Shown: one piece after another, positions 34,411 to 42,629 of the stretch
How the letters are laid out: each line of letters begins with the position of its first letter
Numbering within the stretch: the first letter of the stretch is position 1
DNA from: an uncultured Chitinophaga sp.
Lineage (GTDB): Bacteria > Bacteroidota > Bacteroidia > Chitinophagales > Chitinophagaceae
Length of the DNA: 64,000 nt
Assembly: GCF_937898475.1 (NCBI RefSeq)
Contig: NZ_CALEJS010000015.1
Span: 558,001 to 622,000 of the forward strand
Reading direction: 5' to 3'
The notes under the pieces: model-generated
What the model saw: the letters and a program-made list of their open reading frames with translations, nothing else
Databases searched by the model: none
Told to the model about the DNA's origin: nothing
Translations under genes and position numbers: made by a program

Positions 34411-35142
34411 ATGCCTACCGTTCTCATCCTCGGTGCCGCCTCAGACATGGCCGTCGCCATTGCCCGGCAGTTTGCCGCAGAAAAGTATGATATTCAACTG
34501 GCTGCACGCAATGTTTCCGCTTTACAGGCACAACAACAGGACCTGGAGATCCGTTACAGTATCCAGGCCACTACGCATGCCTTTGACGCGCTGGACTTTG
34601 ACAGCCATGCTGCCTTCTACAACAGCCTGCAGCCGAAGCCAGACATCACCGTCTGTGTATTTGGCTACCTGGGCGATCAGCAGCAAGGGCAATCCAACTG
34701 GCAGGAAGCGGAGCGCATCATCCATACCAACTATACCGGGGCGGTTTCCGTACTTAATATAGTGGCAGATGATTATGCGGCCCGCCGCCAGGGCGCCATT
34801 ATCGGCATCAGCTCTGTGGCCGGTGAACGGGGCCGCCAGAGCAATTACCTGTACGGCAGCGCAAAAGCTGGCTTTACGGCTTACCTTAGCGGACTCCGTA
34901 ACCGCCTGTTCCACCAGGGTGTTCATGTAATGAGCGTACAACCGGGTTTTGTGTATACCCGTATGACCGAAGGACTCACCCTGCCGCCGCTCCTGACCGC
35001 CCAGCCGGCAGATGTAGCAGCGGCGATGGTAAAGGGACTAAAAGGCCGTAAGAATGTATTGTATGTGAAATGGTTCTGGCGCTATATTATGCTCATAATC
35101 AAGTCAGTACCGGAGTTTATCTTCAAAAAATTAAAATTGTGA
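34411..35142 (+). CDS. SDR-family reductase, DprE2-like
   Basis: The 243-residue short-chain dehydrogenase has the nucleotide-binding loop LILGAASDMAVAIARQ and the catalytic YGSAKAG (Tyr-x-x-x-Lys), with Ser in IGISSVAGERG. It would complete the ribose-to-arabinose epimerisation by reducing the keto intermediate produced by the DprE1-like enzyme. It starts 28 bases after that gene. Confidence 0.88.
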   Translation: MPTVLILGAASDMAVAIARQFAAEKYDIQLAARNVSALQAQQQDLEIRYSIQATTHAFDALDFDSHAAFYNSLQPKPDITVCVFGYLGDQQQGQSNWQEAERIIHTNYTGAVSVLNIVADDYAARRQGAIIGISSVAGERGRQSNYLYGSAKAGFTAYLSGLRNRLFHQGVHVMSVQPGFVYTRMTEGLTLPPLLTAQPADVAAAMVKGLKGRKNVLYVKWFWRYIMLIIKSVPEFIFKKLKL

Positions 35143-35255
35143 AATAAGGGACATAAACCATTGGTACATAACACTTTCCGGTGTGTGCACTACACACTCT
35201 TAACAATAAATGCCAATCATTAACGGTGTATGACTGACAGCTAACTATTTAGTCT

Positions 35256-35852
35256 ATGAAAATAGCTTTTTTTGACTTTGACGGCACCATTACACGGCGG
35301 GATACCCTTTTCGAGATCATCCGGTATCAGAAAGGAGCCATTGCCATGTATGCAGGCATGCTGCTGCTTTCCCCGGTACTGGTATTGTTCCGTTTAAAGC
35401 TGCTGTCCAGCCACCGTACCAAGGAGATCGTATTGCGCTGGTTCTTCCGCGGCACACCGGCGGCACAGTTCCGTACCATGTGCGAGGCCTTCTGCAAACA
35501 CCGCCTGCCTTCCCTGCTGCGGCCCCAGGCTATTGCCGCTATCAAAGATCACCAGTCCAAAGGACACCTGGTAGCCGTGGTAACCGCCTCCGCCCGTGAC
35601 TGGGTGGCCCCCTGGTGTGCAACTATGGGTATCAGCTGTATTGCTACCCAGCTGGAAGTAAAAGATCAACACCTCACTGGTAACATATTGGGCCTTAACT
35701 GTAATGGAGACGAGAAAGTGTGCCGCATTCAGGCGGAGTACCAGCTGGATCAATACGAGGATATTTACGCCTATGGCGATAGTAATGGGGACAAAGCGAT
35801 GTTGGCCCTGGCAGGAACGGCGGTTTATAAACCATTCAGGACGAATGCTTAA
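35256..35852 (+). CDS. HAD-IB family phosphatase of the pentose-lipid cassette
   Basis: The 198-residue protein has the HAD motif I DFDGT (Asp7 nucleophile, Asp9 acid), motif II in VVTASARDWV, and motif III/IV in YGDSNGDKAM, as in HAD-IB (phosphoserine phosphatase-like) enzymes. In mycobacteria the 5-phosphate of polyprenyl phosphoribose is removed by a different, PAP2-type phosphatase. Its place here suggests this HAD enzyme does that step. It may be transcribed from its own promoter in the 113-base gap. Confidence 0.8.
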   Translation: MKIAFFDFDGTITRRDTLFEIIRYQKGAIAMYAGMLLLSPVLVLFRLKLLSSHRTKEIVLRWFFRGTPAAQFRTMCEAFCKHRLPSLLRPQAIAAIKDHQSKGHLVAVVTASARDWVAPWCATMGISCIATQLEVKDQHLTGNILGLNCNGDEKVCRIQAEYQLDQYEDIYAYGDSNGDKAMLALAGTAVYKPFRTNA

Positions 35853-36170
35853 GTATCCGGTTTTCACATTTAATATTAAACTTTTTCTCTCCATTCAGCT
35901 ACTCCAGGCAATACCCTGCTGTGTAAATGGTACACAACCAGGAAAAGACGTTATCAGTTAGTGACATTAGCCGGTGCTTACCGTGAAGTATTGCTGTTGA
36001 ATTGCAGCAGGACCCGTGTCTGCTCCCGGGATATCGTATCGATAACGTATTGGTGTAGTATCTCTATAGGGGCTACGTTATCGCTACTATATCTCTACTA
36101 TATGTCTACTTTATCTCTTGGGTTAACACGGGTGGAATACGGGTGGAATACGGGTGGGATATAAAGAAAA
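35853..36170. other. Non-coding gap with hairpin, repeated TCTACTATAT words and 11-base tandem repeats
   Basis: The segment holds a 10-base inverted repeat (cgataacgta at 36040-36049 and tacgttatcg at 36074-36083). Between and after its arms lie related tctctac, gctactatatctc and ctacttt words. At 36128-36160 three copies of an 11-base unit acgggtggaat (last one acgggtgggat) stand in a row. No coding frame is supported. The terminator of the desaturase gene starts at 36171. Confidence 0.55.
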
Positions 36171-36206
36171 AGAGATCGTCTGCCGAACAGCAGACGATCT
36201 CTCGTT
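36171..36206 (-). terminator. Rho-independent terminator of the desaturase gene
   Basis: agagatcgtctgc (36171-36183) and gcagacgatctct (36190-36202) pair perfectly over 13 bases with a cgaaca loop. On the minus strand the stem is followed by a T-run (ttttcttta). It lies 30 bases past the stop. Confidence 0.85.
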
Positions 36207-36231
36207 ATTTACAGAAGATATTTGATCAGGC

Positions 36232-36999
36232 TCAGGCAGCCGCTTTATATTCGGCTTTCTTCACTTTTGCGCTCTTCAGCTTGATAATACCTACAAAGTT
36301 CATCAGCTTCATTACCGGGTAGGTAGGATCGAATTCGAACCATTTCTTGGCAAAATTCGGGCTGTCTTTGTACATATGGTGATTATTCTGGAACAGCTCA
36401 CCCAGCAGCAGGATACCCCAGGGGGAAGTGTTGCGGGAGTGATCATTATTGTTAAAGTTGCTGTAGCCGTATTTGTGACCGCACCAGTTTACGATAGCGC
36501 CCTGTACAGGTCCCATCAGGAAGTGAATGGGCAGCAGCAGGAACCAGATCCAGCTGGGGGCAAAAGCTACGTAAAAAGCAATGTAACCCAGTCCGAAGGT
36601 CAGGCGGGTCAGCATATGGTCGCCAAAACGATCCAGTGCATGCCACTCCGGTAAAGGTTCTGCCGTGAACTTGGCATCCGGCACGTTCTTGCGGGTCAGG
36701 AAACTGTTATACAATTTGCGGGTCTGCACCATCATAGACCACACGTCTTTAAAGAAGTGGGGAGAATGCGGGTCATGTTCGGTGTCGCTATATTCGTGAT
36801 GCATACGGTGCATTACACCATAGGCTCTTGGAACCAGGTAGGAAGAGCCCTGGAAAAACCAGGTACTGAAATAGAAAACACGCTCCCAGCCTTTGCTGGC
36901 GGTATACATCTGGTGAGAAGCATACCTGTGTAAGAAGAAAGTGTGAAAGAACAGTGAAAAGAACCAATGCACACCGAAGAAGATCAAGATCGCTACCAT
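36232..36999 (-). CDS. Membrane fatty acid desaturase
   Basis: The 255-residue protein has the three histidine boxes of di-iron fatty-acid desaturases: HTFFLHRYASH (from His19), HRMHHEYSDTEHDPHS (about 81-96) and a late NNHHMY (about 210). Four membrane helices hold the boxes at the membrane face. It introduces double bonds into acyl lipids. A -7 box (TACCTTTG) and a possible -33 box are visible upstream on the minus strand and a strong terminator is downstream, so it is a single-gene unit. The substrate chain (acyl-CoA or lipid) is not readable. Confidence 0.85.
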   Translation of the reverse strand: MVAILIFFGVHWFFSLFFHTFFLHRYASHQMYTASKGWERVFYFSTWFFQGSSYLVPRAYGVMHRMHHEYSDTEHDPHSPHFFKDVWSMMVQTRKLYNSFLTRKNVPDAKFTAEPLPEWHALDRFGDHMLTRLTFGLGYIAFYVAFAPSWIWFLLLPIHFLMGPVQGAIVNWCGHKYGYSNFNNNDHSRNTSPWGILLLGELFQNNHHMYKDSPNFAKKWFEFDPTYPVMKLMNFVGIIKLKSAKVKKAEYKAAA

Positions 37000-37084
37000 T
37001 ATAAGTTGTTAGTGGTTAGTTACCAGTCGGATCCGTAAAAAAAGCCACCTGCTAACCTGCATGAAAAAATTGAATACTAAGGGG

Positions 37085-37119
37085 CAAAGGTATGTTAAAA
37101 TAACCGGATCGTTTTCAAA
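37085..37119 (-). promoter_or_regulatory. Bacteroidota-type promoter of the desaturase gene
   Basis: On the minus strand TACCTTTG (37085-37092) matches TAnnTTTG and TTTG (37116-37119) sits 23 bases further upstream. The leader to the ATG is about 85 bases. Confidence 0.5.
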
Positions 37120-37133
37120 ATTGTTTGTTAAAA

Positions 37134-38807
37134 TCACAGCTCTGCCCAGCGTAACTCCAGCAGGTTCAGCCCATTGTTGCGCAGGCCCTTTACATTTGGC
37201 TGCAGGAAATGGATGGCCTCGTCATAGAATACCGGCACCACGGGGGCATCTTCCACGATGATACGGTCCATTTCGCGGTACAGCGCGTACCGGAGGGAAT
37301 CATCGGTTTCCCGCAGGGCCTTTTCATAGAGGCGGTCATACACCGGGTTCTGGTAGCGGGTGTAGTTGGGCGGAGCGGGATTTTTGCCGTAGAAGAAGGC
37401 CAGGTAGCTTTCCGCGTCGGGGTAGTCGGCTATCCAGGTGCCCCGGAAGAACACGGCGGCCGATTTGGCCGTCTGCTCCAGCAGCAGGCTTTTCTGCACC
37501 ACCTCTACCTGGATGCGCAGGCCAATTTCCTGCAGCTGGTTGGCAATGTAATTGGCCAGGTCTGCATACATGGGGATGGTGAGCAGCCTGATAAGCGGCA
37601 GGCCCTTTCCTTCCGGATAACCGGCTTCCTGCAGCAGCTGCCGCGCCAAAGCCGGGTTGTAGGTATAGCCTTTTACTTTATCCGGGTCAAAAGACGGCAG
37701 TCCCCTGGGCACAAAACCGCTGTTGGCCGGTGTGCCGATGCTGTTACGCAGGTAGGTCATCAGTTTAACCCGGTCAAAGCCGTGGTTAATGGCCAGGCGT
37801 ATGTTTTTAAGACGGGTGGGCGACTGTTCCACCGCCGTTTTGCTGCTATCCACCAGGAAACCCAGGTATTCCACGTTCAGGAAAGGACTTTTGTCCAGCA
37901 CCATCTTGCCGTTCCATTCCTTTTTCAGCTGCCCTGTCTTGGTCAGCACTTCATCCTTAAAAGAGGCGTCAATATCATTCATAAAATCCAGCTGGCCCTG
38001 CCTGAACAAAAGGAACTCGGTGGCTTTGCTGTCCAGGAAGCTGAATTTCACGGCGTCCAGGTAAGGGAGCTGCCGTCCCCGGGCGTCTTTCTCAAAATAA
38101 TGCGGGTTGCGGTGGAGGATCAGCGCCTGGCCCTCATCCCAGTCGTGGAACCGGAAAGGCCCCGTGCCCACGGGGTGCCTGCGGAAATCCTTCCCGTATT
38201 TTTCCACGGCCTCGTGCGGGACGATAGAGCAGTACTGCATGCTCAGGATGCCCAGTATCGGGTGGAAGGGCTCCAGCAGGGTAAGCTGGAAAACGGAATC
38301 GCTGAGGGCCTTGAACCCATTGTCCGGGTCTACCTTGCCGTTAAACACCCATGCCCCCGGCGAGGCGGTGGCGGGGTCCATCAGGCGGCGGAAACTGTAA
38401 ACCACATCGCCGGCGGTGAGTTTCCTGCCCTTTCCGCCGGGAAAGGCTTCATCGTCATGAAAATATACATCCGGCCGGAGGTAAAAGGTATAGGTAAGAT
38501 GATCGGCAGATTCTTCCCAGCGGCTGGCCAGCCACGGGCGGATCACCATCTGGCTGTCCGGCTCCACCAGGGTACCGTACAGCTGGTGCACGGCCCACAT
38601 TACAGACTGGTTCCTGGCAAAAGCGGGGTCCAGGGAGGCGATGCCATCGTCCCGGTTAACGCGGAACACCTTTTTGCCGACGCTTTGTCCAGGCTGACAG
38701 GCCCCCAGGTACAGTAATGACAGCAATAAAAAGAGGCTGACGGCAGCAGCTGAAAAGGCAGCGGGGATCTGCCAAACGTAAAACCGCTTATATTTATTAT
38801 CTATCAT
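37134..38807 (-). CDS. ABC transporter substrate-binding lipoprotein, peptide (SBP_bac_5) family
   Basis: The 557-residue protein has a lipobox with Cys37 (LYLGAC). The SBP_bac_5 fold follows, with the conserved YTFYLRPDVYFHDDEAFPGG core (hinge region), the AINHGFDR segment (about 325) and a C-terminal Pro/Asp-rich module. It would deliver oligopeptides to an inner-membrane ABC system; no permease or ATPase is nearby, which is common for orphan binding proteins. The residues after Cys (QPGQSV) are not acidic, so it is probably periplasm-facing rather than surface-exported. Confidence 0.9.
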   Translation of the reverse strand: MIDNKYKRFYVWQIPAAFSAAAVSLFLLLSLLYLGACQPGQSVGKKVFRVNRDDGIASLDPAFARNQSVMWAVHQLYGTLVEPDSQMVIRPWLASRWEESADHLTYTFYLRPDVYFHDDEAFPGGKGRKLTAGDVVYSFRRLMDPATASPGAWVFNGKVDPDNGFKALSDSVFQLTLLEPFHPILGILSMQYCSIVPHEAVEKYGKDFRRHPVGTGPFRFHDWDEGQALILHRNPHYFEKDARGRQLPYLDAVKFSFLDSKATEFLLFRQGQLDFMNDIDASFKDEVLTKTGQLKKEWNGKMVLDKSPFLNVEYLGFLVDSSKTAVEQSPTRLKNIRLAINHGFDRVKLMTYLRNSIGTPANSGFVPRGLPSFDPDKVKGYTYNPALARQLLQEAGYPEGKGLPLIRLLTIPMYADLANYIANQLQEIGLRIQVEVVQKSLLLEQTAKSAAVFFRGTWIADYPDAESYLAFFYGKNPAPPNYTRYQNPVYDRLYEKALRETDDSLRYALYREMDRIIVEDAPVVPVFYDEAIHFLQPNVKGLRNNGLNLLELRWAEL

Positions 38808-38845
38808 TTTACTATGACCATTTTACATTTTACGCTGCAAATTAA

Positions 38846-38853
38846 TATCTTGC
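38846..38853 (+). promoter_or_regulatory. -7-like box TATCTTGC before the M1 peptidase
   Basis: The octamer is identical to the one at 32060 and lies 22 bases before the ATG at 38876, in the short divergent gap to the binding protein gene. Confidence 0.35.
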
Positions 38854-38875
38854 CGCCCAAAATACTTACGGAATT

Positions 38876-40615
38876 ATGCGTGGCGTACCTATGTTATTTT
38901 TGATGATGTTGATGGCGGCTTTGGGCGTACAGGCCCAACAGCAGAAGCAGTCGCCCTTAAAAGGACCCCAGCCATCCAGGTTTACACGGGCAGACACCCT
39001 CAGGGGCAGCATCACCCCCCAGCGCGCCTGGTGGGATGTAGTATCTTATGATCTTAACGTAAAGGTAGAACTGAAAGACAGCACCTTCAGCGGTTATAAC
39101 ACCATCACGTACCAGGTGCTGACGCCAGACAGCATCATGCAGATAGACCTGCAGGACCCGATGCTGATTGACAGCGTGATCATGGACATCGACAGCTTTA
39201 AGATCACTACCCAGTCCAAACTGACCTTTACCCGGGACTCCGTTAGCTGCAACGCCTGGTTTATCCAGCTGCCCAAAGCTGATAAAAAAGGCACTACCCG
39301 CCAGATCACCGTCTACTATCATGGTAAACCTAAACGGGCGGTGAATGCACCCTGGGATGGCGGTGTGGTGTGGACCCGCGATGAGCAGGGACGTCCCTGG
39401 ATCGCTACCGCCTGCCAGGGACTGGGCGCCAGCGTTTGGTGGCCTAATAAGGATCACCAGAGCGATGAACCGCAATATATGACCATCAGCGTTACCGTGC
39501 CGGAAGACCTGACGGATGTTTCCAACGGCCGCCTTAAGCTGCGTACGGATAATAAAGACGGCACCGTTACCTATACCTGGTATGTGAGCAGTCCGATCAA
39601 CAACTACGACGTAGCCCTCAATATCGGAAATTACAAAGAGATCAAAGATACTTACGCGGGAGTAGCCGGTAAGCTGGACCTCAGCTACTGGGTGCTGGAC
39701 TACAACGTGGAAAAGGCCAAAAAGCATTTTGCCGTTGTAAAGCCCATGCTGCACTGCTTTGAGTTCTGGTTTGGTAAATACCCTTTCTATAAGGACAGCT
39801 ACAAGCTGGTAGACGCGCCTCACCTGGGCATGGAGCATCAGAGCGCCGTGGCCTATGGTAATGGTTACCAGATGGGTTATAAAGGTAAAGATCTCTCCGG
39901 CACCGGGCAGGGACTTAAATGGGATTTTATTATTGTGCACGAAAGCGGCCATGAATGGTTCGGTAACAATATCACCACCAAAGACATCGCTGATATGTGG
40001 GTGCATGAAAGCTTTACCAACTACTCGGAAACACTGTTCACAGAATGTGAGTTTGGCCAGGCGGCGGGTAGCGAATACCTTATCGGCTGCCGTAAGAACA
40101 TCAAGAACGATATCCCGATCATCGGTCCGTATAATGTGAACACCGAAGGCTCCGGCGATATGTATTATAAAGGCGGCACCATGCTGCACATGATCCGCCT
40201 GATCGTGAATGATGATGAGAAGTTCAGGCAGATCCTGCGCGGACTGAACACTGATTTCATGCACCAGACCGTTACCGGTGCACAGGTGGAACGCTATATC
40301 AGCCAGAAGAGCGGCATTAATTTCCAGAAAACATTTGACCAGTACCTGCGCGATACTACCCTGCCCGAACTGCAATACCGCATTGTAGGACAGGTGCTGT
40401 ACTTCCGCTGGTCTTCCTCCATTCCGGATTTTGATATGCCCGTTAAGGTTACCGTGGGCGAGAACAACTTCCAGTTCATTCACCCCGGCCATCGCTGGGC
40501 CACTGCTAACCTGAGCTATATGGACCCCAGCCTGTTCAAGGTAGATCCGAATTTCTATGTGAAGGTAAGAGAGATGAAGACGGTGAAAGAAATGAAGGAT
40601 GCGTTGAAGAAATAG
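38876..40615 (+). CDS. M1-family zinc aminopeptidase, secreted (second copy)
   Basis: The 579-residue protein has a signal peptide (to about residue 20, VQAQ) and a gluzincin domain with HESGHEW (zinc ligands His355 and His359) and the third ligand Glu378 in WVHESFTNY. Substrate contacts include GMEHQS around residues 321-326. It is shorter than the 21268 enzyme and differs in the head region, so the two are not recent duplicates. It ends in a strong terminator. It probably degrades peptides in the periplasm. Confidence 0.9.
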   Translation: MRGVPMLFLMMLMAALGVQAQQQKQSPLKGPQPSRFTRADTLRGSITPQRAWWDVVSYDLNVKVELKDSTFSGYNTITYQVLTPDSIMQIDLQDPMLIDSVIMDIDSFKITTQSKLTFTRDSVSCNAWFIQLPKADKKGTTRQITVYYHGKPKRAVNAPWDGGVVWTRDEQGRPWIATACQGLGASVWWPNKDHQSDEPQYMTISVTVPEDLTDVSNGRLKLRTDNKDGTVTYTWYVSSPINNYDVALNIGNYKEIKDTYAGVAGKLDLSYWVLDYNVEKAKKHFAVVKPMLHCFEFWFGKYPFYKDSYKLVDAPHLGMEHQSAVAYGNGYQMGYKGKDLSGTGQGLKWDFIIVHESGHEWFGNNITTKDIADMWVHESFTNYSETLFTECEFGQAAGSEYLIGCRKNIKNDIPIIGPYNVNTEGSGDMYYKGGTMLHMIRLIVNDDEKFRQILRGLNTDFMHQTVTGAQVERYISQKSGINFQKTFDQYLRDTTLPELQYRIVGQVLYFRWSSSIPDFDMPVKVTVGENNFQFIHPGHRWATANLSYMDPSLFKVDPNFYVKVREMKTVKEMKDALKK

Positions 40616-40690
40616 CGTTTCCTTACTGTTTTACAACATGTAAGGATAATTTAGAGCGGTGAGGATTAGGTAAAAAACGGATACTATAAG

Positions 40691-40734
40691 AGCTTTGTGA
40701 TTGTAACAATTTTATGATCACAAAGCTTTTTTTT
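40691..40734 (+). terminator. Rho-independent terminator after the M1 peptidase
   Basis: agctttgtgat (40691-40701) and atcacaaagct (40717-40727) form an 11-base perfect stem followed by a run of T residues. It separates the peptidase from the peptide gene at 40758, only 24 bases downstream. Confidence 0.85.
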
Positions 40735-40757
40735 ACCCCTAAAAAAAACACCTGACT

Positions 40758-40949
40758 ATGGAAACATTAGTGAATGTTCAGCTAACCCCGCTTACTGACA
40801 ACGAACTGACCACCATCAAAGGCGGTGGATTATTGACTACCCTTACTGCTACTGCGGGCGCTACTGTTGCGGGCTTGCTGGTGAGCGGCAGCGGCGCCCT
40901 GGGAACGGTTCGGGGCACTGTTAACAACCTGCTGACGTTTTTAATCTAA
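40758..40949 (+). CDS. Double-glycine-leader peptide, bacteriocin- or pheromone-like
   Basis: The 63-residue frame starts METLVNVQLTPLTDNELTTI and then KGGG. The LTxxELxxIxGG leader is what bacteriocin and peptide-pheromone precursors use for C39-protease cleavage after the double glycine (Gly22-Gly23). The 40-residue core is Gly/Ala/Val/Thr-rich and hydrophobic with AGATVAGLL and GSGALG turns, as in membrane-active class II bacteriocins. No immunity, C39-ABC or regulator gene is adjacent. It lies between two terminators, so it is a separate transcript or is reached by read-through. Confidence 0.7.
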   Translation: METLVNVQLTPLTDNELTTIKGGGLLTTLTATAGATVAGLLVSGSGALGTVRGTVNNLLTFLI

Positions 40950-40969
40950 GGTTTGATAATTATCCTGCA

Positions 40970-41008
40970 GCGAAGGCGCAAGGCTATATGCTTTGCGCCT
41001 CCGCTTTT
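40970..41008 (+). terminator. Terminator between the GG-peptide and the convergent reductase-like gene
   Basis: gcgaaggcgcaa (40970-40981) and ttgcgcctccgc (40993-41004) pair with one mismatch around a ten-base loop, followed by a short T-run. It ends inside the last codon of the convergent gene at 41007. Confidence 0.75.
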
Positions 41009-41678
41009 ATGCCTTCTTCTGCTGCGGTCTTACTATCTTAAAGGCATGGTCCCACCGGCCGGTGCGGAAGCCGATGGCGCTCCATAATATGCAGAGTGGT
41101 TCTATATTCCGGCTCATGATGATCTTTCCCATATCGGCTACATCTTCCCAGCCCATCTGGTGGAGGATGGCGCTTACTTCTTTCTTGGCCTGTGGGTTAT
41201 TACCGCAAATGAACATGGTGGGCTTCTCTCCTTCCTGCTGGTGCTGGAACATGATCTCATGACCTACGCAGCTGAGGGCTTTCACTACATAGGCATCCGG
41301 CGGCAGCCATGCCTGGATCTGTTCTCCGGCGGAATGGAGGCCGTTTACGAATGAAAGCCGTCCATCCTCATCAGGACCTTTTCCATCCAGCGGGTTGGTA
41401 ACATCCACTACTGTTTTGCCTTTGAAGTTCCAGATGCCGGCTTGTTCTATTGCGCTTTTGGCGCCGGTCCAGCTCACGCAGATAACAATCAGCTCCCCGC
41501 CTGCCGCAGCTTCCCGGAATGTGCTGATGGCAGCCAGGGGGCCCTGGCGTTTTGCCCATTGCTGCAGCGCTTCCTTGGCAGGATTACGCGTTCCGATAAT
41601 GACATGGTGGCCCATCCCTACAAACCCGGCGCCCAAAGTGAGCCCTACCGCCCCACTACCAAGGATACCGATCTTCAT
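41007..41678 (-). CDS. NAD(P)-binding F420-type oxidoreductase-like protein
   Basis: The 223-residue protein begins with a Rossmann motif MKIGILGSGAVGLTLGAGF. It continues with the NADPH-dependent F420-reductase/NADP_oxidored_F420-type pattern (VDVTNPLDGKGPDEDG and VKALSCVGHEIM). Most Bacteroidota do not make F420, so the role is probably with another NAD(P)-linked substrate, and the family name is only structural. No redox partner is next to it. Confidence 0.75.
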   Translation of the reverse strand: MKIGILGSGAVGLTLGAGFVGMGHHVIIGTRNPAKEALQQWAKRQGPLAAISTFREAAAGGELIVICVSWTGAKSAIEQAGIWNFKGKTVVDVTNPLDGKGPDEDGRLSFVNGLHSAGEQIQAWLPPDAYVVKALSCVGHEIMFQHQQEGEKPTMFICGNNPQAKKEVSAILHQMGWEDVADMGKIIMSRNIEPLCILWSAIGFRTGRWDHAFKIVRPQQKKA

Positions 41679-41709
41679 AAATGCAGTATTTGCAGGAAGT
41701 TAAGAAAAA

Positions 41710-41740
41710 TTAAGAATTCTTAAATCTTAATTATTAATTA
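41710..41740. repeat. taattaag-family repeat with a perfect palindrome
   Basis: ttaagaattcttaa (41710-41723) is a perfect 14-base palindrome, followed by aatcttaattattaatta. It fills the gap between the reductase-like gene and MqnA. Confidence 0.5.
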
Positions 41741-41743
41741 TCC

Positions 41744-42481
41744 TCAGCGCAGGTATGACAGGAATCGCTGCATACCCTGACGTTTTGAGGGCGTTAGCGG
41801 GTAGCTGATATACTTGGTGTAGTAAGCCGTCAGGTCAAAGACCGGGTAAGGGTTTTCGGCAACTACGGCAGGGATGTTGTGTATGCCGATGCTGTTGGCA
41901 TTATTGAACTCCTGTATGAATTCGATGGGAAGCGGTTTGTTGCTGACCCAGGCGGCAAATACAAATGGAAGGCTGGTATAGCGCATCCATGCTTCGGCCA
42001 GGTCATAGATGTAGGGAGATATTTTACGTTGTTCCAGTGCCCGGTCGCCTATTACGAGTCCGGCATCGGTGCCCTGGATCAGCTGCTGGTAATCGCCGCT
42101 GGTTTCCACCAGCTCTGCGTCCAGCCGCCAGTAGTCGCGCACCAGTAATTTCAGCAGGGCCACAGAAGTACGGCTCTGGTAATCGAGGTAAATACGTTTG
42201 ATCTGTTTTAAGGGCACATCGCTGAACAGGCATACGGAGGCTACAGGACCTTCCGCTCCTATGCAAAAATCAGATATGATATGTGATTCTTCCAGTTTAG
42301 GGATCACTGCAACCGGTACCAGTGCAACATCCACACTACCTTCAATCAGCTGCCGGGCCACTGCTGCCGGGTAATCCATGCTGAGCTCCGTCATTTTCAT
42401 TACAGCATGTCCCCTGAAACCATATAACAAAGGCTTGGTATTCAAATAACTTACTGCCGCTACTTTTACTTTCCGTTCCAA
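41744..42481 (-). CDS. mqnA: Chorismate dehydratase MqnA (futalosine menaquinone route)
   Basis: The protein has the family's head VAAVSYLNTKPLLYG and matches MqnA, which dehydrates chorismate at the start of menaquinone synthesis by the futalosine route. The chosen start is the TTG at 42481 (MERKVKVAAVSYLNTKPL). A TAATTTTG -7 box (42508-42515) lies 26 bases upstream, so a longer start would be untranscribed; an ATG at 42520 is the alternative. The still longer frame to 42574 is made of the ccaaatt repeat. No other menaquinone gene is in the window. Confidence 0.9.
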   Translation of the reverse strand: MERKVKVAAVSYLNTKPLLYGFRGHAVMKMTELSMDYPAAVARQLIEGSVDVALVPVAVIPKLEESHIISDFCIGAEGPVASVCLFSDVPLKQIKRIYLDYQSRTSVALLKLLVRDYWRLDAELVETSGDYQQLIQGTDAGLVIGDRALEQRKISPYIYDLAEAWMRYTSLPFVFAAWVSNKPLPIEFIQEFNNANSIGIHNIPAVVAENPYPVFDLTAYYTKYISYPLTPSKRQGMQRFLSYLR

Positions 42482-42507
42482 TTTCTGTATTTTTGCGCCA
42501 AAACTAA

Positions 42508-42515
42508 CAAAATTA
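42508..42515 (-). promoter_or_regulatory. -7 box TAATTTTG of mqnA
   Basis: On the minus strand the octamer matches TAnnTTTG. The ccaaatt repeat just upstream supplies TTTG words at roughly -33 positions. Confidence 0.45.
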
Positions 42516-42528
42516 CACATCCTAAATC

Positions 42529-42605
42529 CCAAATTCCAAATCCCGGATTCCAAACGCGGAGATATCCGCGACAATCATTTGGAATTTGAAATCTGGGATT
42601 TGGAA
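42529..42605. repeat. ccaaatt-family inverted repeat with palindromic core
   Basis: Words aaattccaaatccc and attccaaa at the left face tttggaatttgaaatctggg at the right. The core cgcgga-gata-tccgcg is a perfect 6-base palindrome. The element lies between mqnA and purB and reads into both 5' ends. Confidence 0.65.
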
Positions 42606-42629
42606 TCTGGAACCTGGATCTTGCAACTT

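Noticed and set aside
36128..36160. Possible CRISPR-like direct repeats
   Set aside because: The three units are only 11 bases with no spacers; CRISPR repeats are about 24-47 bases separated by unique spacers, and no cas gene is near.
37209..38717. 502-codon open frame on the plus strand
   Set aside because: It lies entirely opposite the peptide-binding lipoprotein gene, has no start signal context or recognised domain, and its composition (many His/Gln/Val) is what the complementary strand of a GC-rich gene gives.
38957..40492. 511-codon open frame on the minus strand
   Set aside because: It is fully antisense to the M1 peptidase whose HESGH motif is intact; the antisense product has no domain or signal peptide.
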